Part shown: positions 29,429 to 38,923 of the stretch, one piece after another
How positions within the stretch are numbered: the first letter of the stretch is position 1
Layout of the letters: every line of letters begins with the position of its first letter
Assembly: GCF_003013715.1 (NCBI RefSeq)
Contig: NC_072812.1
Location: 2,108,001 to 2,172,000, forward strand
Direction: 5' to 3'
DNA: 64,000 nucleotides
From: Candidozyma auris
Taxonomy: Eukaryota > Ascomycota > Pichiomycetes > Serinales > Metschnikowiaceae
Position numbers and translations under genes: made by a program
The notes under the pieces: generated by a model
What the model saw: the letters and a program-made list of their open reading frames with translations, nothing else
What the model was told of the DNA's origin: nothing
Databases searched by the model: none

Positions 29429-32400
29429 ATGGAAAGCGCCAAGCTCAATTTGTCATCTTTGAGAGATAAGATCTCGTCCAAGCTAACACTGGACACGTCC
29501 AAGAAGGGGAAATCCGACCGAAAAAATAAAAAGTCGAAACCGAAGGACGAACTTAAAAACGGTAAAGACGCGAACAAAGAGAATAAGAAATCAACTCAGA
29601 AAATGGACGAAGCCGACGAAAACGAAGACGACGTTTTGACTCGCGAGGCGCTTGCGCTTGGTGCCACCAAAGAAGATTTAGCATTGGTGAAAGGTTTGAA
29701 TGATGACCAGAGCGATGAGGAGTTTGAAGATGAGGGATCTGATAAGAAACTCAACGCAGAAGTAGCACAGTTCATGAAAGGTCTAGGATTGTCCGGCGAA
29801 TTGCAAGTTGTCGAGGATGATGAAGTCGAGGAGGAAATTCCTGACTTGGTAGAAGAGAATGACGCTGCGGGTTCCGAGTCGTCAGAAGAGGATGCCTCAG
29901 AGGAGGAGCCTGCGGCATCAAAACCCAGTGAAGACGCCAAGCCAGCTCAACCAGAAGCAGAGGTTGCCGAACTTATCAAACCAAAAAGTTACAGAGTTGA
30001 CGATGTGAGGTCGGTCAAGAGTGATAAACTTAAGCTCGAGAACAGAGTCGATTGGTACAACGTCGAGGTTGAAGACGAGGACCCAGAGAAACTAGATAGG
30101 TTCGCTCTCGAGAGGCTCACAGAGAAGGCCCAGAACATTATCGAGGCCGAGAATAAGTTATACTTGCAAGAGTTTTCGTCGGACAGCTCTCAAAAAAAGT
30201 TTTTGTCTCAAATTCTTGCAGACGGTACCTTAAACGATAAGATTTCAGCATTAACGTTGTTGGTTCAAGAGTCTCCGGTTCATAACATCAAGGCTTTCGA
30301 AACTCTTCTCAATTATTGCGAAAAGAAGTCTAGAAATGCTGCATTGCAAGCAGTGAATGCCATGAAGGATTTATTCATCAACAGTCTTCTTCCCGACAGA
30401 AAACTTCTTGCATTTAACAAATCAGCCATCACTCAAAGGTCTAGCGAACAAAAGTTAGCATTAGCATACTACGAAGACTTTCTTAAAAAAAGCTACTTCA
30501 AGTTCATTCAAGCTCTTGAGTACTTGAGTCACGATCCTATTTTGCATGTCCGTATGACAGTTGTTTCCCACATTTTCGACTTATTAAAAGCTAAGCCAGA
30601 ACAAGAAGTTAACTTGTTAAGGCTTGGTGTGAACAAATTGGGTGATATTGACAACAAGGTCGCAGCCAAAACTTCCTATCAAATTCTTCAATTAGAACAA
30701 GCTCATCCCGCAATGAAAAAGGTAATTATTGATGCTGTCACTGACATGGTTATGCAAAAACAAGGCGACTATCACTCAAAATATTACACTATCCTAACTC
30801 TCAATCAAACCATCCTTTCCAAGAAGGAGGTTGAGCTTGCGGACTCTCTAGTCAAGACATACTTCTCGTTGTTTGAGAAGCTTTTGGTTGAATCAGATCC
30901 AGCACTCAAAGATTCCAAGCAAGACAAGGTTCTTGGTGAGAGTGAGAAGGGGAGAAAGAATAACAGGAAGCAGTTCAAAAAAGGGAAGAAGGGTGGCAAG
31001 TCTGTCAAAGTTGAACAGAAAACCGAACAGGAGGTCGTCGAGGAGAGGTCATCGAAAATGTTTTCGGCCATCCTCACAGGTTTGAATCGTGCGTTGCCAT
31101 TTTCCGAACTCCCGTCTGAGATATACACAAGGCACATGGAGACCCTCTTCAAGATCACCCATTCTACTAATTTCAACACCTCTGTTCAGGCGTTGGTGTT
31201 GGTTTACAATATTGTCAGTGAGCAGGGCCTAGACTCTGACCGTTACTACAGGACGTTGTACGAGTCATTGATGGATCCAAGATTGGTGAACTCATCCAAG
31301 CAGGGTGTGTATTTGAACTTGTTGTTCAAGTCTCTTAAACACGACATAAACAACATGCCAAGAATTCTTGCATTTGTGAAGAGAATCTTGCAAGTTGCCT
31401 CACATTGGCTTAACGTGGCTGTTATCACCGGAATGATGTTCTTGTTGATGGAGTTGAGCAAGACTTACCCACAGATTGTGGAGCTTATGGAAGCATACGA
31501 TGACAGGCCCGGGTTTGCCACCAATGAGATTAAAGATGAACCTAAAATGTCCAAGGATACCGAAGAATACGACCCCAAGAAGAGAAACCCATCCTACGCA
31601 CACGCCGAAAACTCATGTCTCTGGGAGATGAATAACTTCACACTGCATTTCCATCCTACTGTTGCCATATATGCTGACTCATTTCTCACTGGAAAACCGC
31701 AACCAAAGCCTGATTTGGGTCTCTATACTTTAGCACACTTCTTGGATAGATTCGTCTACAAAAATGCCAAAGCGAAGGCTACCACCAAAGGTTCATCCAT
31801 TATGCAGCCCTTGGGAGGTGCCCATACTGGTTCACTTTTGGTCAAGGCAACGAATACAGGGTCCAGTGAAGTACCAGTCAACACGATGAACTGGTTAGCA
31901 CAAAAAGCAGAGGATGTTCGCCCCGACGAGAGATTTTTCCATCAGTACTTCAGCACAAATGCAAAGAAAATCAGAAATAAAAAGGCCAGCGCTGCTGAAA
32001 GCGACGATGAGAAAGAAGACATGGATGATGATGAAGTCTGGGAAGCCTTGGTTAACTCCAAGCCAGAGGTCGAGGGTGACGACCTCTCCGACGAGGATAT
32101 ACTTTCGGATCTTGATAACGAGGATTTCAGTGATTCGGACAATGAAGATGAGGAAGAGGTGGACCCAGAAACTCTTGCAGAGACATTTGGAGACGATGAC
32201 TTATCCGAGGGAGATATGCCAGAAATTGACGAGGCGGCCTTCGAAACGAACAAAGCAAGTGATGGAGATGAAGAAGAATCTGGCAGCAATGTCACCGAAG
32301 GAGAAGAAGATGCAGATGCATTTGACGACGAAGAAGGGCCAGGCATGTTCGGTGTTGATGAAGACGATGAGTACGACAGCGACGAGCTTGTAGAGTCTAG

Positions 32401-32527
32401 GAAGAAGAGGGCACACGCAGAAGAGAAACCAGACAAGAAGACGAAGAAGAAGGCGAAGCTTCTGAGCTTGCCAACGTTTGCAGACGCCAGCGACTACGCA
32501 AAGTACTTGGACTCAGACGGCGAGTGA
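29429..32527 (+). CDS. MAK21: Ribosome biogenesis factor Mak21/Noc1
   Basis: The 1032-residue protein is the Noc1/Mak21 (CBF/MAK21 domain) family member that forms a heterodimer with Noc2 and carries 60S precursors in the nucleolus. The N-terminus (about 1-190) is Lys-rich and then acidic. A HEAT-like alpha-helical region follows, containing the CBF/Mak21 block with KMFSAILTGLNRALPFSELP (about 545-565), VYNIVSEQGLDSDRYYRTLY, and NSCLWEMNNFTLHFHPTVA. The last 170 residues are strongly acidic with Asp/Glu/Ser runs and finish in a Lys-rich segment. The length is about that of yeast Mak21 (1025). It is expected to be co-regulated with other ribosome-biogenesis genes. Confidence 0.95.
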   Translation: MESAKLNLSSLRDKISSKLTLDTSKKGKSDRKNKKSKPKDELKNGKDANKENKKSTQKMDEADENEDDVLTREALALGATKEDLALVKGLNDDQSDEEFEDEGSDKKLNAEVAQFMKGLGLSGELQVVEDDEVEEEIPDLVEENDAAGSESSEEDASEEEPAASKPSEDAKPAQPEAEVAELIKPKSYRVDDVRSVKSDKLKLENRVDWYNVEVEDEDPEKLDRFALERLTEKAQNIIEAENKLYLQEFSSDSSQKKFLSQILADGTLNDKISALTLLVQESPVHNIKAFETLLNYCEKKSRNAALQAVNAMKDLFINSLLPDRKLLAFNKSAITQRSSEQKLALAYYEDFLKKSYFKFIQALEYLSHDPILHVRMTVVSHIFDLLKAKPEQEVNLLRLGVNKLGDIDNKVAAKTSYQILQLEQAHPAMKKVIIDAVTDMVMQKQGDYHSKYYTILTLNQTILSKKEVELADSLVKTYFSLFEKLLVESDPALKDSKQDKVLGESEKGRKNNRKQFKKGKKGGKSVKVEQKTEQEVVEERSSKMFSAILTGLNRALPFSELPSEIYTRHMETLFKITHSTNFNTSVQALVLVYNIVSEQGLDSDRYYRTLYESLMDPRLVNSSKQGVYLNLLFKSLKHDINNMPRILAFVKRILQVASHWLNVAVITGMMFLLMELSKTYPQIVELMEAYDDRPGFATNEIKDEPKMSKDTEEYDPKKRNPSYAHAENSCLWEMNNFTLHFHPTVAIYADSFLTGKPQPKPDLGLYTLAHFLDRFVYKNAKAKATTKGSSIMQPLGGAHTGSLLVKATNTGSSEVPVNTMNWLAQKAEDVRPDERFFHQYFSTNAKKIRNKKASAAESDDEKEDMDDDEVWEALVNSKPEVEGDDLSDEDILSDLDNEDFSDSDNEDEEEVDPETLAETFGDDDLSEGDMPEIDEAAFETNKASDGDEEESGSNVTEGEEDADAFDDEEGPGMFGVDEDDEYDSDELVESRKKRAHAEEKPDKKTKKKAKLLSLPTFADASDYAKYLDSDGE

Positions 32528-33708
32528 TTATGTGGCCCGGTGACTAGGATAGATATGTAATATAGGCATTAAAGAAAGAGGAATAGCAAGGTAGTATTGT
32601 TCCACCCTCAAAGGAGCCATAAAGGCGTCCAGAATAAAACAAAGAAGTTTTTTTAAGCGGAATCACCAGGTACACTTGTCGTTCCATAGTGTGAGCTGTT
32701 ACAGGCGTATGCCCGCCTATGAGATGATGTTTGGTTAAAACCCTAACACCGATATCACGGAGTTACGAGTTACAAGCCTAAGCCCATATCAATAGCGGAG
32801 CAACTTGGCCAGGGAGATATCAACACCAATGCTAGACAAACACAAAAAGCTATTTTGCAGCCAAAGCCCAAAGATCCTGTAGAATTCGCGACCTCGCTTG
32901 TACAAGCCTTGCCTGTGGCTAGTGTGAGACAAGCAACCAAAGGGGTTATGAGGAACTTGAGGAACACACTTTTTTTTTTTCTTTCTGTGATTTACTATTT
33001 TTTTTTTTTTTTGGTGAGTAAACCAGCTCTAAAAAAACCAGCCCACTGTAAAAATATTTTTCGTGATGCTTCCTGTAAACAATCTTTAAGCTTTCACTGT
33101 CAACGTATCAATGGCTATAGTGGTCTTTTTCGGGGCCCCGAGGAACCCGCGCGAGACCCTTTCGGTTTAGTCGATATAGGCCAATACGCAAGTTCTTCCA
33201 CTGAAGAAGAATTAAAACAGACAAATAGTAGTTCATTGGACTAAAGCGTCTTCCTAAAACCCGTTGATCATGTCACTCCACTCAATTTTTCAATTTTCTT
33301 TGTCCATTTCTCGCCCACGGTTGGTTCCGAAAATCATTCGATCGTGCATCGGCTACACTAGACTCGCAGCAAGCTAACGTTTTTCCTCTGCAGTAGCGCA
33401 ACCGTTTTGGCTTTCTTTTCGCTACCGTGCTTTTTAGCCCTTCTGGCGTTACAAAAACGACAATCTTGCTACTGCGCATCCCTTGCTTTATAAGACCCTT
33501 GATCCCAACGGTTTTCTCTTTTTAATTTTTTTACTTGTTCTCTTTTTCATACCAACACTTTCAGTTGTCAGTTTCAAGTTCGTCACGACTCCCGCACGGC
33601 TTTCGTTACGTCTTCGCTTCGCTCCTTCCTGTCACACTTGCATGATAGTACAGCTTTTTTTCTAGAACCTGACTGAAACTTCTTTTTCCCTTAACCTCAT
33701 CCAAACCG
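32528..33708. other. Intergenic region MAK21 to Ras-like gene, with an ATG-less open frame
   Basis: This 1.18-kb stretch includes a plus-strand frame open from about 32742 to 33244. It has no ATG before 32948, so it does not make an ordinary gene. Its first half reads like protein (IAEQLGQGDINTNARQTQ...). It then passes through two T-runs (32970-32980 and 32999-33012). The rest, down to the Ras-like ATG, has no feature I recognise. It could be an exon of a spliced gene, a degraded gene or chance. Confidence 0.45.
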
Positions 33709-34689
33709 ATGAACCGTGTTCTCGACGGGCTCAGCTCGCTCAATAGCCAGTATGACATTCTCGTCATGGGCGAATCCGGCGTCGGAAAAACTTCCTTAGT
33801 ACAGCGATACGTGAATGGCACCTTTTCCGAAGGCCCCCACGAGCAATCAGAACAGCTCTATGTCAAGGCCATCGACCACGACACGGCTGAAATTGTATCA
33901 ACAGCATCCTCACATAACTCAGACATCACCGAAATATCCATTCTCGACTCCTCGCCGTTGGCAGACGTCTACGGCGCCTCGAGGATGCAGCAGGTGAAGA
34001 ACACATCCACCATACTCTTTGTCTACGCCATGGACGATAGGGAATCCTTCGAGGCATTGGAATATCTAATCGGCACAGTGAAGACGCTTTGCGATGGCGA
34101 ACTTCCGCCTTTTGTCATTGCAGCAGCAAAGGAAGATAGATACGAGTATTGCCAGGTGTGGTATGACGATGGCGAGGCCATGGCTAAACGCGTGGGTGCT
34201 ATCGGATTCTTCCTGGTGTCTGCTCTTTCCGACACGAATGTGAACAAATGCTTTGTTCCTTTGGTGGACGCGGCACTAGAGGCTAGAGAACATAGAGCCC
34301 TTCACAACCATATAGAAGTGCAATCCGTTGCAGAGGTGCTACTGACATCGGCCTCTAGTTCCTTTGTGGATTCGACGCCCGAAAAGACGTTCAACTTCCG
34401 CCGGCCTTCAAAGATACCCTCTTCCCTCTCAAATAGCCACGGAAGAGAGCCTTCCACATCACCAAACTACCCAGTTTTGGAGTCTTTTGCCAGCGACTTC
34501 CCAGAGATCCCTGAATCTATCACCGGAGCTGAAACAGTGAACAGCCCTACTGCCAGGGAGCCCTCATCCAATAAGGAACATTCACAAACGACCTCTTCGG
34601 TGTCGACCGGCTCTATCCGCTCCCAGTCTCGAACCATCAGTAAACCAAAAGAAAAGAAGGAGAAGTCCGGGTGTTGCATTATCACATAA
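33709..34689 (+). CDS. Atypical Ras-like GTPase with CAAX box
   Basis: The 326-residue protein has a P-loop GESGVGKTS at residues 21-29 and a C-terminal KPKEKKEKSGCCIIT, which is a CAAX box (CIIT) after a second Cys and a basic stretch. That fits farnesylation with palmitoylation and membrane binding. The G-domain is otherwise eroded. Where Ras has DTAGQ there is DSSPLAD, and the NKxD motif is represented only by AAKED. A SALSD sequence stands for G5. The 130 residues after the G-domain are Ser/Thr-rich. It may correspond to the divergent Ras2 of Candida, but I cannot confirm this. Whether it hydrolyses GTP is doubtful because the catalytic Gln is absent. Confidence 0.65.
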   Translation: MNRVLDGLSSLNSQYDILVMGESGVGKTSLVQRYVNGTFSEGPHEQSEQLYVKAIDHDTAEIVSTASSHNSDITEISILDSSPLADVYGASRMQQVKNTSTILFVYAMDDRESFEALEYLIGTVKTLCDGELPPFVIAAAKEDRYEYCQVWYDDGEAMAKRVGAIGFFLVSALSDTNVNKCFVPLVDAALEAREHRALHNHIEVQSVAEVLLTSASSSFVDSTPEKTFNFRRPSKIPSSLSNSHGREPSTSPNYPVLESFASDFPEIPESITGAETVNSPTAREPSSNKEHSQTTSSVSTGSIRSQSRTISKPKEKKEKSGCCIIT

Positions 34690-34814
34690 ACCCATATTTT
34701 GCATGCTTACGAAAATTTTTATGATTACCTCATCACATCCCATTAGCATTATACACTATATATAGTTTCTTTTTCACCAATAGCATTAGCACAAGCATAA
34801 CATGGATTCGTAGA

Positions 34815-37800
34815 TCAAACAGGAGCATCGTCCGAAATGTGGGAGAATCCACGAAACTGTTCTTGCATCTCTGACGTCAACACGGTTTCTACGGGTGTCA
34901 ACCTTGGCGTTTCAGATGTGAATTCTTGATCGAAATTCGAGTAGTCATGTTCACTGGAGATCTCAGGCAAGTATGGCGGTTGAATTCTCAAGTTGAGCAC
35001 ATCGTCAAAATTTACATCCAGAAAGTATGGATGCTCCATGATTTCCAACGCATCTCTCTCGCTACTACCAAGTCGTTGCGAAGCTTCCTTGGTTAACAAC
35101 GCTTGCAATACAAGAACAGTTTGTCGTGGCATACTGATTGGATATCTTACATCATCGTGCTCGATAGCATTGAAGATATCATCTTCGTCATCACCCTTAA
35201 AAGGACTTTGACACAACAACATTTGAAACATAAGCACACCAAATGCCCACCAATCGACTGAACGATCGTAAGGTTTACCTGCAATGATTTCCGGTGCCAT
35301 AAACTCGGGTGTACCGCAGAATGTGCCAGTAGTGTTCTTATACCACATGTTCTCCTTACACAACCCGTAGTCACCAATTTTGATGTGTCCCTGTGTGGTC
35401 AAAAGGATGTTATCTAACTTCAAATCACGGTAAATTATACCGTTGTCGTGGAAGTATTTCAAAGCCAACAAGACTTCACAAGCATAAAACTTTGCTCTTT
35501 TTGCCGAAAACCGAGACTTTTGAATGTGCCACATCAAATCACCTCCAGAAACATACTCCATGACGAAATATATTCTATTCTCTGTCTGGAAACAGCAATG
35601 CAAGTTGAGCAAAAATGGATGACGCTCTCTGTTAGCTGTCAAGAAAACTTGTTTTTCTGACTTGACACTCTCTGCCTCCTCATTCTCAACGATGAAATCT
35701 TTCTTCAAAACTTTGATAGCACATAATTTCTGAGTATGTCTTGATTCTGCAAGCATGACTTTACCGAAGTTTCCTTTACCTAATACGGCCAAGAACTGAA
35801 AATCATCGAGGCCGACCTTTCTTCTTTTTCTTTTAGATTTGTGAGCCTTGTGTGTTGATGGCATCTGCGCTTGGTCAGGCTCGACTACCATAGGCTGTGG
35901 CTCTTGAGAAGCATAATACCCAGCATCGTCTTGTAAGTTCGAGTGAGTGTTTCGATAATCAAAATTCTGAAAAAAAGCAGCATTAGGATCTTGAGATGGA
36001 ATAACAACTTCCTGCTCAAACGGATTGACCTCTTCTGGTATGTTCGCCTCGTAGGCATTATTTTGATAGTCTCCGTGAGTATAACCTGTGCGAGACTGGA
36101 CGGGGACATCCAGTGACGAGGAGCTTGTAGTGTCCATTGGAGGTGGACGCCTTGGTGCATGTCTGTTTGGAGGTTCAACCGTTGGCTGAAATTGCAGTTT
36201 GATATCTGTCGGTAATTTAGAAGAGTAAGGCTGGTCCATCTCTTCTGGTGATAACTTTTGAATTCTTTGGTACCCTGGTTCTTGCGATTTGTTATAGACC
36301 GGTTGGAACTGCGGTTGCAGAGGAGGCGGAGGAAGTGGGGCGACCTGATTCTTGTGGTGAAAGTGTTGGGGCGAAGGCATTGGCAGCTCATCCACAGGGT
36401 ACCTTTGCGGAGAGGCAGTAAATGACTTTGGAGGAAGTTGGGGAGGAGGTGCACGAGCCTTTTGTGGCGCATTTTGAAGTGCCTTGGCAGGGCTCTTTGA
36501 GGGTTTTGTGGACTTGATTGTTATTAAAATTTGATTTGCCATTTCCATAGACATACCACAGAAGTCGGGAACCAAGGAAGTACAATGAGCATGACACATG
36601 ACACCACACTCGGAGCATTTCCTAACATTCTTCCTGCCCCAAGGCAAGATATGACCACAGTGGCAGCACCATTTCGTACCACGATTCGAAACTGGCTCGA
36701 AACGGTGAGGGATGCGATGGTTGAGTTTGTCTTCATCGTCGATCGTATCGCCACTCTTGGAGATACACTTAGTCACCACCTTCTGGTAACATTTCTTGTG
36801 ACACAAGAAGCGGCAGTCTTGACATTGATACCCAGTGTAACGCAAAAATTCCCCACAAAGCGCACAGCACATAATGTTGTAGAATTGTTTTTGAACGAAC
36901 TGATGGCCGTGTTGCTCGAAAACCTCTTCCTTCTTTTGACGGATAGCGCCATGACGCCCCAAAGCGCCCATGAACGTTGGTTTGGCAGACACCTTCGACT
37001 TCTCGAAAGACAAACTAACCAAAATTTGACCTACAGGCTCGAGATTGACCCATGCAGAAATCAGTACGTTTTTGACATTCTCTGTAGAGGGTCTTGCCTT
37101 GTCGACAATGGTGTCTCCGTCAAAAGTTGAACTCAGGCCATTGTTTCCGGACAATGTAGTGCCTAACAGATCATTCCCATTACCTCTAGCGGATTGGTTG
37201 TTCCCTGGTAGACTTGAGGCCGGGATCCAGCCATCGTACCCTGATTCAATGGCCACTTTTTTCTTTCGAACTTCCTCGGAGATATCAGAAAGAAGGATCC
37301 ATGCAAGTGCCACAGGTACGTTCTGCGACCCGTTTTTGTCGTACACGGCGATCTCCATTTCGTTGGCCTTATCCACATCCACCACCAAATCTTCGTTGAA
37401 TTTGCCCGATCGAGACAGAGCAGATCTAGCCCTTTCCACGTCGTCAATCTTAATGCACACAAACGACTCAGGCTTCTTTTTGAACTTTGGCGACGCTATG
37501 TGGTCCACGTCTCGAATACAGGTGACGCCCATGGTCAATCTACCAGAGAACGGTTTTCTCGCGTACTTGGGCAAGTTCATGATTTCCATATCTCTGTTGA
37601 CCTGCTCGACGTTGACGTGCATCCCCTGGTATTTTCTCAAGGCCTTGTTTAACAACTGGATTCTCTGGTCCGATTCCAACTTGCCCCCCTCAGCAGCATT
37701 CGAGGACAGCTTGTCGCCATCCATTAGATATAAATGCGAAATCTTCTCATTCGCCTCTCTGTATTGGTTCTCTACTTGCAACTTGAACTGTAGCTGCTGA

Positions 37801-38147
37801 AGCATATACTGGATCTTGTGTCCAAGAGACGGGCAGTCGTACTTGATCAAGTCGAATCTCGAATAAAGCGGGCGAACAGAACTCGTTACTCTTTGTCTTC
37901 TTGTCAGCTCCTCTGCCAGCTCTGACGGCTCGTTTGCGGATTCCAGCTGCTGTTGAACCAGCAATTTCTCCATTGTTTCCTGGAGGTACTCAATGTTCAG
38001 CTGAGTTTCTCTGATTTGGTTGTTGCATCTTTGAATCACCTCGGCATTGCCAGTATTTCTCTTAACCGCCTGGAAACCTTGGATGAGTTTTTGCTCTCGT
38101 TCTATTTTACCCTTGATGTCGGATATGATCTTCTCTTTCAGCGACAT
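34815..38147 (-). CDS. PKC1: Protein kinase C (Pkc1)
   Basis: The 1110-residue kinase has the fungal Pkc1 order of domains: two HR1 coiled coils (about 1-70 and 120-190), a C2-like domain (about 200-330), two C1 zinc fingers (about 410-460, HQFVQKQFYNIMCCALCG; and 482-532, HRFEPVSNRGTKWCCHCG), a long Pro/Gln-rich linker, and an AGC kinase domain from about 780 (LGKGNFGKV, YRDLKLDNILL, GTFCGTPEFMAPE). The tail with the FSHISDD-type hydrophobic motif follows. Pkc1 is activated by Rho1 and drives the cell-wall integrity MAPK cascade. Codon 3 is CTG, so the start is MSSKEK if read as Ser. A TATA-like stretch lies near 38511. The Ras-like gene converges on it with 125 bases between the stops. Confidence 0.97.
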   Translation of the reverse strand: MSLKEKIISDIKGKIEREQKLIQGFQAVKRNTGNAEVIQRCNNQIRETQLNIEYLQETMEKLLVQQQLESANEPSELAEELTRRQRVTSSVRPLYSRFDLIKYDCPSLGHKIQYMLQQLQFKLQVENQYREANEKISHLYLMDGDKLSSNAAEGGKLESDQRIQLLNKALRKYQGMHVNVEQVNRDMEIMNLPKYARKPFSGRLTMGVTCIRDVDHIASPKFKKKPESFVCIKIDDVERARSALSRSGKFNEDLVVDVDKANEMEIAVYDKNGSQNVPVALAWILLSDISEEVRKKKVAIESGYDGWIPASSLPGNNQSARGNGNDLLGTTLSGNNGLSSTFDGDTIVDKARPSTENVKNVLISAWVNLEPVGQILVSLSFEKSKVSAKPTFMGALGRHGAIRQKKEEVFEQHGHQFVQKQFYNIMCCALCGEFLRYTGYQCQDCRFLCHKKCYQKVVTKCISKSGDTIDDEDKLNHRIPHRFEPVSNRGTKWCCHCGHILPWGRKNVRKCSECGVMCHAHCTSLVPDFCGMSMEMANQILITIKSTKPSKSPAKALQNAPQKARAPPPQLPPKSFTASPQRYPVDELPMPSPQHFHHKNQVAPLPPPPLQPQFQPVYNKSQEPGYQRIQKLSPEEMDQPYSSKLPTDIKLQFQPTVEPPNRHAPRRPPPMDTTSSSSLDVPVQSRTGYTHGDYQNNAYEANIPEEVNPFEQEVVIPSQDPNAAFFQNFDYRNTHSNLQDDAGYYASQEPQPMVVEPDQAQMPSTHKAHKSKRKRRKVGLDDFQFLAVLGKGNFGKVMLAESRHTQKLCAIKVLKKDFIVENEEAESVKSEKQVFLTANRERHPFLLNLHCCFQTENRIYFVMEYVSGGDLMWHIQKSRFSAKRAKFYACEVLLALKYFHDNGIIYRDLKLDNILLTTQGHIKIGDYGLCKENMWYKNTTGTFCGTPEFMAPEIIAGKPYDRSVDWWAFGVLMFQMLLCQSPFKGDDEDDIFNAIEHDDVRYPISMPRQTVLVLQALLTKEASQRLGSSERDALEIMEHPYFLDVNFDDVLNLRIQPPYLPEISSEHDYSNFDQEFTSETPRLTPVETVLTSEMQEQFRGFSHISDDAPV

Positions 38148-38923
38148 GGTGGAGGAGAGTCAAGGAAAGGAAAAAATATAAAGTGGAAATCAGAAGACTC
38201 ACGTTCACAAATCCAGAATGTCGGGTCTCGTGATTGGTTGACGATTTCCTTATGGCTTTTGTTGCTCAAATCTGGGGAGATCAAAAGATGGAGGGTTGAG
38301 ATCCTTCTCAACGTGTTGACTAGTTACCAAAAAGGACAAAAACGCACTTGGGGCCTGGTCCTGCAACTTAGCTCCAATCGAACAAGAAGAAGGCTAAAGT
38401 GTCGCACAGCAAATGACACTCCGCCTTCGAGGATTATACGGTGGACTAGTTTGCTGGAAAAGTTCAAACTCTCGCTGAGCACTTTATTGGTGCTTTTTAC
38501 GGATTGAGGTAATATATAAGTGCTGCTTACTATTTATATAGTGCACTTGCATAGGGACATCCCGTCAACGGTGGTGTGAAAGTCAGGTGGGTGCCGCGCC
38601 TAAAAGTGGGTGCAAAAAAACTAGAACGCCCGCTCAGAGGGCAACGGGTGATCAAGCTGAGGCACCCACACAAGCCAAGGGGCACACGCAATTGGGCAGC
38701 TGAGACGGCCTGATTAGTAAAGGTTCAAATTTGGGATTACGCGGGGGCTAATCATGTTTTTTTGTATTTTATTTCTCATGAGAACCCGTTGTCGCAAGGG
38801 GGACTAAGACCATCACGACTTATAGTACCGCTTTAGACATGTCTGCGACCCACAGCGTCAGACTGAACACCAATTCAGCACTTCCATAATTCAAGAAATT
38901 TTCATTGTTCTCTGTTCATTTGC
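38148..38923. other. Intergenic region upstream of PKC1
   Basis: About 780 bases between the PKC1 ATG and the stop of SEA4. There is a TATATAA-like run near 38511-38518, some 365 bases before the PKC1 ATG, and a pentameric T-run near 38757. No gene is supported; the open frame over 37953-38507 overlaps PKC1 and is a shadow. Confidence 0.5.
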
